Shown piece after piece: positions 8,031-16,127 of a stretch of 64,000 nt of DNA. The stretch is from Flavobacteriales bacterium (GTDB taxonomy: Bacteria; Bacteroidota; Bacteroidia; Flavobacteriales; BACL11). The position numbers were made by a program, and so were the translations under genes. Numbering within the stretch: the first letter of the stretch is position 1; every line of letters begins with the position of its first letter. Below the pieces are notes generated by a model that searched no databases, had not been told where the DNA came from, and saw only the letters and a program-made list of their open reading frames with translations. The stretch covers positions 102,281-166,280 of the forward strand of contig PAHP01000006.1 in the NCBI GenBank assembly GCA_002705205.1, read 5' to 3'.

Positions 8031-9210
8031 ATTCATCTAATATTGATTTTATTATTTTACATCCTTTAATAATATCATTGTCGGAAATAGTAAGAGGAGG
8101 TGTAATACGAATAGCAGTATCAGTAAATAAAAAATAGAATAATATCAATCCTTTTTCTAAAGATTTATCTACAACTTTTCTTACCAAAGACTCATCATCT
8201 AATTCAATAGCAAGCATAAGACCCTTACCTCTAATCTCTTTTATTTTTGAATGAATTAAATTTGCTCTAAAAAGCCGTTCTTTTTCCTCTATATCATTTA
8301 TTATTTCTGTAGAAATCAGGTGCTCTAAGCAAGCTAAGCTTGCGGCGCAATTTACAGGATGACCTCCAAAAGTAGTAATATGGCCTAAGCTAGGCTCAAA
8401 AGTTAATAGATTCATTAGTTTATTTGAAGAAATAAAAGCACCTATTGGCATACCTGCTCCCATTCCTTTTGCAAGACATAGTATATCTGGAATTACATTA
8501 TAACACTCAAAGCCAAATAGAGTTCCTAGTCTACCATAACAGGTCTGTATTTCATCAAAAATAAGTAGTGTTCCTGTTTCGGCACATTTCTTTTTCACAT
8601 TTAATAAAAAGTTATTTTCTGGACTTATAAATCCACTAGCACCCTGTATTGGCTCAATAACGACCGCGGCAGTTTTATTTGTAATATTAGCTAATGTACT
8701 ATCATCATTAAAATGAATTTGGTTACAAGATGGTAAAAGAGGCCTGTAATTTGCTTTCTTCCGCTCATTTCCCATAATACTTAATGATCCTTGTGTTGAA
8801 CCATGATATGAATTCTTACAAGAAATGATTTCTGAGCGACCTGTAGCTCTTTTTGCTAACTTCATAGCCCCTTCAATTGCTTCTGTTCCAGAATTAGTAA
8901 AGTAGGTTGTATTTAGACTAGTAGGTAGATTTTTTGCCAATAACTCAGCTAATTTATATTGAGGGTTCTGCACGTATTCTCCATATACCATTACATGAGA
9001 ATATTTATTTAATTGTTTTTTTACAGCATTTGTAATAATTGAATTAGAGTGACCTAACGTACAAGCTGATACTCCCGCAACAAAATCTAGATATTGCTTG
9101 CCTTCTACATCAGTTATATAACTTCCCTTTGCACTTTTAATCTCTAAGCATGAAGGAGTCGGGAATGTCTGAGCTTGATGTTTTTTAAAGATCTCTTTTG
9201 CAGCATCCAT
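8029..9210 (-). CDS. Class III aminotransferase (acetylornithine/4-aminobutyrate type)
   Basis: A PLP enzyme of fold type I that moves an amino group from an omega-amine substrate to a 2-oxo acid in the cytoplasm. Key segments are NSGTEA at 106-111 (phosphate loop), DEIQ at 219-222 (the aspartate that pairs with the PLP nitrogen) and CLAKGMGAG with the PLP lysine at 248. Its length of 393 residues fits acetylornithine, ornithine or 4-aminobutyrate aminotransferases. No arginine or lysine biosynthesis genes are nearby, so specificity is open. It starts 2 bp after the transketolase C-terminal subunit and is the last gene of that operon. Confidence 0.88.
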   Translation of the reverse strand: MDAAKEIFKKHQAQTFPTPSCLEIKSAKGSYITDVEGKQYLDFVAGVSACTLGHSNSIITNAVKKQLNKYSHVMVYGEYVQNPQYKLAELLAKNLPTSLNTTYFTNSGTEAIEGAMKLAKRATGRSEIISCKNSYHGSTQGSLSIMGNERKKANYRPLLPSCNQIHFNDDSTLANITNKTAAVVIEPIQGASGFISPENNFLLNVKKKCAETGTLLIFDEIQTCYGRLGTLFGFECYNVIPDILCLAKGMGAGMPIGAFISSNKLMNLLTFEPSLGHITTFGGHPVNCAASLACLEHLISTEIINDIEEKERLFRANLIHSKIKEIRGKGLMLAIELDDESLVRKVVDKSLEKGLILFYFLFTDTAIRITPPLTISDNDIIKGCKIIKSILDE

Positions 9211-9212
9211 TC

Positions 9213-10148
9213 TTACTTTCTTGCTATTACTTTTTTTGCTGAATCAACAATTGCATTCCTATCAATACCATATTTTTCCATTAATTTCATTGGGGGCCCA
9301 CTTTCTCCAAACATATCATTCATTCCAACCATTTCAATAGGAGTAGGTAGTTTTCTTGATAGAAGCTGTGCAATACTATCTCCAAGTCCTCCGTTTAGCA
9401 TGTGCTCTTCAGCAGTAACAACACATTTAGTTCTTTTGACAGATTCTATTATAGCATCATTATCTAAGGGTTTAATAGTGTGGATATTAATAACATCAGC
9501 TGAAATCCCTTCTTTATTAAGTGTTTTTTCTGCTTCTAGAGATTCCCAAACTAAATGACCAGTTGCTAATATTGTTACATCATCTCCTTTTTTTAAGTGC
9601 AATGCCTTTCCAATCTCAAATTTTTGATCAGCAGGAGTAAAGTTGGGTACTTTGGGTCTTCCAAATCTTAAGTAAACAGGGCCAACATAATCTGCTATAG
9701 CAATAGTAGCTGCTTTAGTTTGATTGTAGTCACAAGGATTAATCACTACCATATGAGGTAGCATTTTCATCATGCCAATATCTTCTAAGGTTTGATGTGT
9801 AGCACCATCTTCACCTAATGTCAAGCCAGCATGTGAAGCGCAAATTTTAACATTCTTATTCGAATAAGCAACTCCTTGTCTTATTTGATCATAAACTCTA
9901 GCTGTAGAGAAGTTTGCAAAGGTTCCTGTAAAGGGGATCTTTCCTCCAATAGTCATCCCTGCAGCAATTCCTATCATATTTGCTTCAGCAATTCCAATCT
10001 GAAAGAATCGTTCTGGGTTCTCATCTTGAAAATCATTCATTTTTAAGGAGCCTGTAAGATCAGCGCAAAGCGCAACTACCTCTTTATTAGTTCTTCCTAA
10101 TTCTGTTAATCCTGCGCCAAATCCTGATCTTGTATCTTTTAATTCCAT
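9213..10148 (-). CDS. Transketolase, C-terminal subunit
   Basis: The protein carries the pyrimidine-binding and C-terminal domains of transketolase. The GIAEANMIGIAAGM segment near residue 52 includes the catalytic glutamate that activates thiamine diphosphate, and HQTLEDIGMM and RFGRPKVPNF are typical of the domain. With the N-terminal half at 11515-12360 it should form the active enzyme of the non-oxidative pentose phosphate pathway. The length, 311 residues, matches the split form common in bacteria. Unusually, a gene for a secreted VWA protein lies between the two halves (3 bp upstream of this start). Confidence 0.93.
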   Translation of the reverse strand: MELKDTRSGFGAGLTELGRTNKEVVALCADLTGSLKMNDFQDENPERFFQIGIAEANMIGIAAGMTIGGKIPFTGTFANFSTARVYDQIRQGVAYSNKNVKICASHAGLTLGEDGATHQTLEDIGMMKMLPHMVVINPCDYNQTKAATIAIADYVGPVYLRFGRPKVPNFTPADQKFEIGKALHLKKGDDVTILATGHLVWESLEAEKTLNKEGISADVINIHTIKPLDNDAIIESVKRTKCVVTAEEHMLNGGLGDSIAQLLSRKLPTPIEMVGMNDMFGESGPPMKLMEKYGIDRNAIVDSAKKVIARK

Positions 10149-10151
10149 TTC

Positions 10152-11525
10152 TTAATAGATTTTAATAAGTTCTGATTGTCCTGATTTTAATTTAAAACTT
10201 CTCTCAGTCGTATAAATATAATTCTTTCCTGATTTAGCTCTAAAAACTACTTTATACCTTCCAGGTAATAGTGTTAACCTGTGTTGATCTTTTTCTCCTT
10301 TAAAATGATATATTTGTTCTAGATTATCACCATTGTAAACATACAGCCCTCCATATCCTTTTGAAGGAAGTATTATATTAGCAACACCCGGTGTTTCAAT
10401 TGCATATGTAGTTTTTGCACTTTGATAAATTTCTACATCTAAGAAGCTCTTCCTTGGAAGTGTCAGAAGCTCAATGTCATAACTACCAGTAAGATATTTC
10501 TCAACCGTATTTATTTCTTGCACATTAAGTGTTGAATCTATTTTTGAAGGACGTACTATATATTGGTACTTTACCTTAGAATTCATTGTTATTTCTAATT
10601 CACCTTGAGGAGTATTTATAGGAATAATGGTGTGTTTGCCAGCTCTAAGTTCAATATCATTAACTGTAACAGGAGGGATTGTATGTGCAACAACTTTATA
10701 TGTTAGTACAGGATCAATCACCATAGTGTCAGGATTCCCATAAGCATTTATAGTATGTATATAATTATACTTAGATATTCCTGTGAAATCATTATAGAAA
10801 GTAATATTTACATTAGTTTCTGTAGGCTCTCCATTCTCATCTAATAGATTAACTTGCGCAGTCGTATTGTCGATAACATGTGATATTACAATATTTAAGA
10901 TATTTGTGAAATCTTGTTCTTTACTTGCATCAAAAAATCTACCTACACAATCAAATGATTCTTTCCAGCTCTGATCAAGTCCTACGCCAATTACAAAAGG
11001 CTTTAGAATAATGCCTTTTCTTTGATAAAGTCTTGAGACAGCACAAGGGTCCATTTCACACTCTTCTTTACCATCAGTTATTAGGATAACAATATTTCTA
11101 GCGTCTTTATCAGGGAAGTCTTTTGCTCCTTCTTCTAGAGAACGAGCAATTGGAGTTGTTCCTCTAGATCTTATCACAGATAATTTTTTTTTGATAATAT
11201 CTACAGCATAATTAGCTTTTAAGAATCCTACTTCTAAATGAGTATCCTCACAATCTTGAGGTGGGTACCCGCTTTTATGTCCATAGACTCTTAATGCTAA
11301 CTCTAAATTTTCGATATCTTGTAAGGAATCAACCATATTGCTTAAAAGTTTTTTAGCAATATCAATCTTTCTTCCACTCTGCCATCTTCCAAGCATTGAT
11401 GCTGATGCATCAAAAATAAAAAGAATACGACTTAATGGCTCTTTCTTTGTCTGAGCTATAGTGTTAAAATTTCCTGAAAATAGGAAAAAAGCTATTAATA
11501 ATATTTTAAAATCTCTAGTAGTCAC
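10152..11525 (-). CDS. Secreted von Willebrand factor A domain protein
   Basis: A signal peptide covers about residues 1-25 (ending NTIAQ). The VWA domain follows, with a complete metal-ion site: DASAS at 39-43, a threonine in RGTTPIA near 123, and aspartate in ITDGKEE at 149-155. After about residue 215 come three beta-rich segments that look like PEGA or Ig-like repeats, rich in hydroxyl and charged residues. The start is GTG at 11525, overlapping the end of the transketolase N-terminal gene by 11 nt; no ATG alternative keeps the signal peptide. It probably acts in the periplasm or at the surface in protein binding. Its place inside a transketolase operon is odd, and the partner is unknown. 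Confidence 0.85.
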   Translation of the reverse strand: MTTRDFKILLIAFFLFSGNFNTIAQTKKEPLSRILFIFDASASMLGRWQSGRKIDIAKKLLSNMVDSLQDIENLELALRVYGHKSGYPPQDCEDTHLEVGFLKANYAVDIIKKKLSVIRSRGTTPIARSLEEGAKDFPDKDARNIVILITDGKEECEMDPCAVSRLYQRKGIILKPFVIGVGLDQSWKESFDCVGRFFDASKEQDFTNILNIVISHVIDNTTAQVNLLDENGEPTETNVNITFYNDFTGISKYNYIHTINAYGNPDTMVIDPVLTYKVVAHTIPPVTVNDIELRAGKHTIIPINTPQGELEITMNSKVKYQYIVRPSKIDSTLNVQEINTVEKYLTGSYDIELLTLPRKSFLDVEIYQSAKTTYAIETPGVANIILPSKGYGGLYVYNGDNLEQIYHFKGEKDQHRLTLLPGRYKVVFRAKSGKNYIYTTERSFKLKSGQSELIKIY

Positions 11526-12360
11526 CTAAGGTTACAGGGTTTTGTGAAAGCGCATCAGATAATTGCTCGTCATTAGGTGCCGATCCATGCCACTTATGTG
11601 TTCCCATCATAAAATCAACTCCATTACCCATCTCAGTATGCATAATAATTACTATTGGTTTTCCAGATCCACTAAGTTTCTTTGCTGCTTGCAATGTATT
11701 AATAATCGCTTCAATATTATTACCTTCTTTTTCTTCAAGTACAAGCCAGCCAAAAGACTCAAGCTTAGCTTTTAGATCGCCAATTGGTAATACGTCATCT
11801 AATGACCCGTCAATTTGTTTTTGATTATAGTCAATAGTTGAAATAATATTATCTACGTTATTTCCTGCAGCATACATTAATGCCTCCCAAACCTGTCCTT
11901 CTTGCAATTCTCCATCACCATGCAAAGAATAGACTAATGAGTTGTCATTATTTAGTTTTTTAGTAAGCGCTACTCCAATTGCATTTGAAAGTCCCTGACC
12001 TAATGACCCTGATGCCATTCTTATCCCTTCTAGTCCCTCATGTGTTGTTGGGTGTCCTTGTAATCTACTGTTTATTTTTCTAAATGTTGATAGCTCTTCT
12101 ATATTGAAATAACCACTCCTTGCTAACACTGAATAAAATACAGGTGAAATATGTCCATTTGATAGTAAAAAAACATCTTCATTTTTTGCATTCATACTAA
12201 AGTTGGTATTGTGATTCATAATATTAAAATAGAGAGCTGTAAAATATTCAGCACATCCTAATGAACCTCCGGGGTGTCCAGAACTATTAGCATGAACCAT
12301 TCTTAATATATCTCTTCTTACTTGTACAACCGTATCTTTTAATTCAGCAATATTTAGCAT
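11515..12360 (-). CDS. Transketolase, N-terminal subunit
   Basis: This half holds the pyrophosphate-binding domain. The thiamine diphosphate motif runs from GDGELQEG at 148-155 to the conserved asparagine in DYNQKQIDG near 179; HANSSGHPGGSLG near 23-35 and the MASGSLGQGLSNAIG segment near 115 belong to the active site. Its length of 281 residues is the usual split form. It is the first gene of the operon, with a TATTTTTG box at 12385-12392. It works with the C-terminal half encoded downstream. Confidence 0.93.
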   Translation of the reverse strand: MLNIAELKDTVVQVRRDILRMVHANSSGHPGGSLGCAEYFTALYFNIMNHNTNFSMNAKNEDVFLLSNGHISPVFYSVLARSGYFNIEELSTFRKINSRLQGHPTTHEGLEGIRMASGSLGQGLSNAIGVALTKKLNNDNSLVYSLHGDGELQEGQVWEALMYAAGNNVDNIISTIDYNQKQIDGSLDDVLPIGDLKAKLESFGWLVLEEKEGNNIEAIINTLQAAKKLSGSGKPIVIIMHTEMGNGVDFMMGTHKWHGSAPNDEQLSDALSQNPVTLGDY

Positions 12361-12384
12361 TTTTTTATCTTAATTAATTTCTTT

Positions 12385-12392
12385 CAAAAATA
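12385..12392 (-). promoter_or_regulatory. -7 promoter box TATTTTTG of the transketolase operon
   Basis: The minus strand reads TATTTTTG, a match to TAnnTTTG, 24 nt before the ATG at 12360. The intergenic stretch 12361-12536 between two divergent genes otherwise holds only AT-rich sequence and the opposing ychF promoter. Confidence 0.5.
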
Positions 12393-12505
12393 AGAATACT
12401 TATCTCTGTAGATATTTAACCAAATGAAATATCATTAAATTTATTAACGAATTATTGACAAGAAAAAGTTGTATAGCTTCACAGTATTACTTGTCTGTAA
12501 AATGA

Positions 12506-12513
12506 TACCTTTG
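12506..12513 (+). promoter_or_regulatory. -7 promoter box TACCTTTG of ychF
   Basis: TACCTTTG matches TAnnTTTG and lies 23 nt before the ychF start. The nearest TTG (12491-12493) is too close to be an ideal -33 element. Confidence 0.45.
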
Positions 12514-12536
12514 ACAACCTTTTAAATTTTTTATAT

Positions 12537-13634
12537 ATGGCCTTAAAATGTGGAATTGTAGGATTACCGAATGTTGGCAAATCAACTCTTTTTAATTGTT
12601 TGTCTAAAGCTAAAGCTCAGTCAGCAAACTTTCCTTTTTGTACTATTGAGCCTAATGTAGGTATTATTACTGTTCCTGATGAAAGACTAGAGACTTTAGC
12701 AAATATTGTTAATCCAGAAAGAGTCATGCCAACTACTGTTGAAGTGGTAGATATTGCAGGGCTTGTTAAAGGAGCTAGTAAAGGGGAGGGGTTAGGCAAT
12801 AAATTTTTAGGTAATATTCGTGAGACTAATGCAATTATTCATGTTTTAAGATGTTTTGAAGATGAAAATATTGTTCATGTTGATGGTTCTGTTAACCCAG
12901 TAAGAGATAAAGAAACAATTGATATGGAATTACAGTTAAAAGATCTAGAAACATTAGAAAAATTACGTGACAAAAATATTAGAACTGCAAAGTCTGGAGA
13001 TAAGTTAGCGAATAGAATAATTAATACTGCTGAGAAATATATAGCACACTTAGAAGCTGGTAACTCAGCAAGAAGTATGCATTCTAATGATGAAGAGTTA
13101 GAAATAATATCTGATTTACATTTAATTACAGCAAAGCCTGTTTTATATATATGTAATGTTAATGAAGTTTCTTTAAAGACAGGAAATAAGCATGTGGACG
13201 CAGTAAAAGATGCTGTTAAGAATGAAGATGCTGAGGTTATTTTAATTGCAACGGCTATTGAATCAGAGATTGCTGAACTAGATGAAATCGAAGAACAGCA
13301 AATGTTCTTAGAAGAGTTAGGCTTAGAAAAACCTGGCGTACATTACTTAATTCAGGCAACTTACAAGTTACTAAACCTTCAGACTTTCTTTACTGCTGGA
13401 GCAAAGGAGGTAAGAGCATGGACAATTAAAAAGGGCATGAAAGCTCCTAAAGCTGCAGCAGTTATACATACTGATTTTGAGAAAGGTTTTATTAGAGCAG
13501 AAGTAATATCATACAATGACTTTATTAATTTAGGATCTGAGCAAGCTTCTAGGGATGCGGGAAAGCTTTCTATAGAAGGTAAAGATTATATGGTAAAAGA
13601 TGGTGATATTATACATTTTCGATTTAATGTATAA
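12537..13634 (+). CDS. ychF: Redox-regulated ATPase YchF (Obg family)
   Basis: The P-loop GLPNVGKST sits at residues 9-17 and the VDIAGLVKGAS switch region follows near 71. The family has an Obg-type G domain, a coiled-coil insert and a C-terminal TGS domain, here ending in the typical KEVRAWTIKKG and HTDFEKGFIRAEV segments. Members prefer ATP over GTP and associate with ribosomes. Length 365 is standard. It stands alone with its own promoter. Confidence 0.97.
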   Translation: MALKCGIVGLPNVGKSTLFNCLSKAKAQSANFPFCTIEPNVGIITVPDERLETLANIVNPERVMPTTVEVVDIAGLVKGASKGEGLGNKFLGNIRETNAIIHVLRCFEDENIVHVDGSVNPVRDKETIDMELQLKDLETLEKLRDKNIRTAKSGDKLANRIINTAEKYIAHLEAGNSARSMHSNDEELEIISDLHLITAKPVLYICNVNEVSLKTGNKHVDAVKDAVKNEDAEVILIATAIESEIAELDEIEEQQMFLEELGLEKPGVHYLIQATYKLLNLQTFFTAGAKEVRAWTIKKGMKAPKAAAVIHTDFEKGFIRAEVISYNDFINLGSEQASRDAGKLSIEGKDYMVKDGDIIHFRFNV

Positions 13635-13795
13635 TTATCTGAAAAATAAAAGAATAAAGCCACATATACTTAACATAATTTTTCTGGTTGAAAAACCTGT
13701 TAATAACGTACTAATCTTTTTATAAATAAGATTAATGAGTGTTTTTATATTTGCTTTCTAATTTTTCAAAAACAAGCAAAACAAGAATTAATCTA

Positions 13796-15640
13796 ATGGA
13801 TGTAGCAAATTATAATGAAGATAGTATACGTTCACTTGATTGGAAAGAACATATTCGATTACGACCAGGCATGTATATTGGTAAAATGGGAAATGGATCA
13901 TCTCCTGATGACGGTGTCTATGTACTGCTAAAAGAGGTGATTGATAATTCTATCGATGAGTTTGTCATGGGTAATGGAAAAACAATTGAAGTAAATATAA
14001 AAAACAATAAAGTTTCTATACGTGATTTTGGAAGAGGTATACCTTTAGGAAAAGTAATTGACTGTGTCTCTAAGATTAATACAGGTGCAAAATATGACTC
14101 AAAAGTTTTTAAGAAATCAGTTGGACTTAATGGTGTTGGTACAAAAGCTGCAAATGCATTGTCTTCTTACTTTAAAATTAGTTCAGTTCGTGAAGGAAAA
14201 AGTAAACTAGTTGAATTTAAACAAGGGGAGATTATTAATGACGAACCAATACAGGAAAATACTAGCAGAAGAGGAACTAAAGTTACTTTTATCGCTGATG
14301 AATCTCTTTTTGGTAAATATCGATTTATAAGTGAGTATGTAGAAAAAATGATGTGGAATTATTGTTACCTGAATCCCGGACTAACAATTATATATAATAA
14401 TGAGAAATATTATTCTGAGAACGGTTTATTTGATCTATTAGATCAGAATACTGATGCTGAGAAACTATATCCAATTATTCATCTTTCTAGTAATGATATT
14501 GAGGTAGCAATAACACACTGTAAGAGTCAATATTCTGAGCAATATTATTCATTTGTCAATGGACAGCATACTGTTCAAGGAGGAACTCATCAAGGAGCTT
14601 TCCGACAGGCTCTTGTAAAAACAATAAGGGAGTTTTATGGTAAAAATTATGATGCATCTGATATCAGGCAAGCAATAAATGCAGCAATTAGCATTAAAGT
14701 AATTGAACCAGTTTTTGAGTCTCAAACTAAAACAAAACTTGGCTCTGCTGAGATGGAGCCTGGTGGCGTTACAGTTTTAACATTTATTCAAGATTTTCTT
14801 AAAAAACAACTGGACAACTTTCTTCATAAGAATCCTGTTACTGCTGAGGCAATTGAGGAAAAGATAAAGCAAACGGAGCATGAAAGAAAGGCAATGGCAG
14901 GAGTAAAAAAACTTGCTAGAGAAAGAGCTAAGAAAGCCAATCTACACAATAAGAAATTACGAGATTGTAGGGTGCATTATAATGATCAGAAGCAAGAAAA
15001 TAGAGCTGATTCAACACTTTTTATTACAGAGGGAGATTCAGCATCTGGGTCAATTACTAAAACTCGTGACATTAAAACACAAGCAGTATTTAGTCTTCGA
15101 GGTAAACCACTCAATTCGTTCGGACTGACCAAAAAGGTTGTTTATGAAAATGAGGAGTTTAATTTATTGCAAGCAGCTCTTAATATTGAACAGGGTATTG
15201 ATGACTTGCGTTATAATAAAATTGTAATTGCTACTGATGCTGATGTAGATGGAATGCATATTAGACTATTGTTACTTACTTTCTTTTTACAGTTTTTCCC
15301 AGAACTAGTCAAAGAAGGACATGTTTACATTCTAGAGACACCTTTATTTAGAGTAAGAAATAAAAAGAAAACTATATATTGTTATTCAGAAAAAGATAGA
15401 AGAGAGGCGCTTCAGGAAATTGGTAATTCAGCAGAAATAACACGTTTTAAAGGACTTGGGGAAATATCACCAAGTGAGTTTAAATATTTTATAGGTAGTG
15501 ACATGAGACTAGACCCTGTAATACTAGGAAAAGAATCAAAAGTTCAAGATTTATTAAAATATTTTATGGGAAAAAATAGTAAAGAAAGACAAGACTTTAT
15601 AATTTCTAATCTAAGAGTTGAAGAGGATATAATTAATTAA
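13796..15640 (+). CDS. parE: DNA topoisomerase IV subunit B
   Basis: This is the ATPase subunit of topoisomerase IV, which decatenates daughter chromosomes. I set the start at the ATG at 13796 (MDVANYNED), not 57 nt upstream, because homologues begin shortly before the conserved [11 protein letters not shown]. The GHKL ATPase residues are seen in DNSIDEF and GRGIPLGK, and the TOPRIM domain in ITEGDSASG and [10 protein letters not shown]. Length 614 is typical for the Bacteroidetes form. It is followed after 4 bp by a membrane protein and then parC. Confidence 0.95.
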   Translation: MDVANYNEDSIRSLDWKEHIRLRPGMYIGKMGNGSSPDDGVYVLLKEVIDNSIDEFVMGNGKTIEVNIKNNKVSIRDFGRGIPLGKVIDCVSKINTGAKYDSKVFKKSVGLNGVGTKAANALSSYFKISSVREGKSKLVEFKQGEIINDEPIQENTSRRGTKVTFIADESLFGKYRFISEYVEKMMWNYCYLNPGLTIIYNNEKYYSENGLFDLLDQNTDAEKLYPIIHLSSNDIEVAITHCKSQYSEQYYSFVNGQHTVQGGTHQGAFRQALVKTIREFYGKNYDASDIRQAINAAISIKVIEPVFESQTKTKLGSAEMEPGGVTVLTFIQDFLKKQLDNFLHKNPVTAEAIEEKIKQTEHERKAMAGVKKLARERAKKANLHNKKLRDCRVHYNDQKQENRADSTLFITEGDSASGSITKTRDIKTQAVFSLRGKPLNSFGLTKKVVYENEEFNLLQAALNIEQGIDDLRYNKIVIATDADVDGMHIRLLLLTFFLQFFPELVKEGHVYILETPLFRVRNKKKTIYCYSEKDRREALQEIGNSAEITRFKGLGEISPSEFKYFIGSDMRLDPVILGKESKVQDLLKYFMGKNSKERQDFIISNLRVEEDIIN

Positions 15641-15644
15641 TACA

Positions 15645-16127
15645 ATGAATCTAAAATATCATAACATAAAAAGGTCATATTTAATAACCGCTATGATATC
15701 ATTAGTTGGAGTACTTGGCTTTGCTCTTCCATTATTATTTTCATATATGCTTCCTAATTCCGGTATTACTTCTTATATCATTGAAAATAAAAATTATATT
15801 TTATTATTAATTCCTGTCTTTGTTTATATTATAATTAAAGGGATATTCTTCTATAAAATATCAATAGATAATTATGTAATTCAGATTGTGTCATCTAGGA
15901 CTATTAGCGGGATTTTTGGAAAGAGAAATTATGTTGATATCTCACATAAGATGTTAGAAGATTATTCTTTTTTTGAAAGACCATTCTCCATCAATAAAAC
16001 TTTAATGCTGAAAATAAGAAACAATAACAGGAGAATTATTAAACGATTTAACATGACTTTAATATCTGAAGAAGAGATTGAAGGAATTAGCAGCATATTA
16101 GATAAAATAATTGTAAAAAACAATTAA
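15645..16127 (+). CDS. Membrane protein of unknown function (PH-like) between parE and parC
   Basis: The 160-residue protein has two predicted membrane segments (about residues 13-35 and 48-67) followed by a soluble part of about 90 residues that looks like a bacterial PH-like domain: YKISIDNYVIQIVSS, then short strands and a final helix. It starts 4 bp after parE and overlaps parC by 1 bp, so it is certainly part of the operon. I recognise no specific family. The soluble half is probably cytoplasmic. It may simply share the transcript, or it may link topoisomerase IV to the membrane; the latter is speculation. Confidence 0.6.
   Translation: MNLKYHNIKRSYLITAMISLVGVLGFALPLLFSYMLPNSGITSYIIENKNYILLLIPVFVYIIIKGIFFYKISIDNYVIQIVSSRTISGIFGKRNYVDISHKMLEDYSFFERPFSINKTLMLKIRNNNRRIIKRFNMTLISEEEIEGISSILDKIIVKNN

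Noticed and set aside
9175..9558. A 127-codon open frame on the plus strand
   Set aside because: It is antisense to the transketolase C-terminal gene, whose family signatures are clear.
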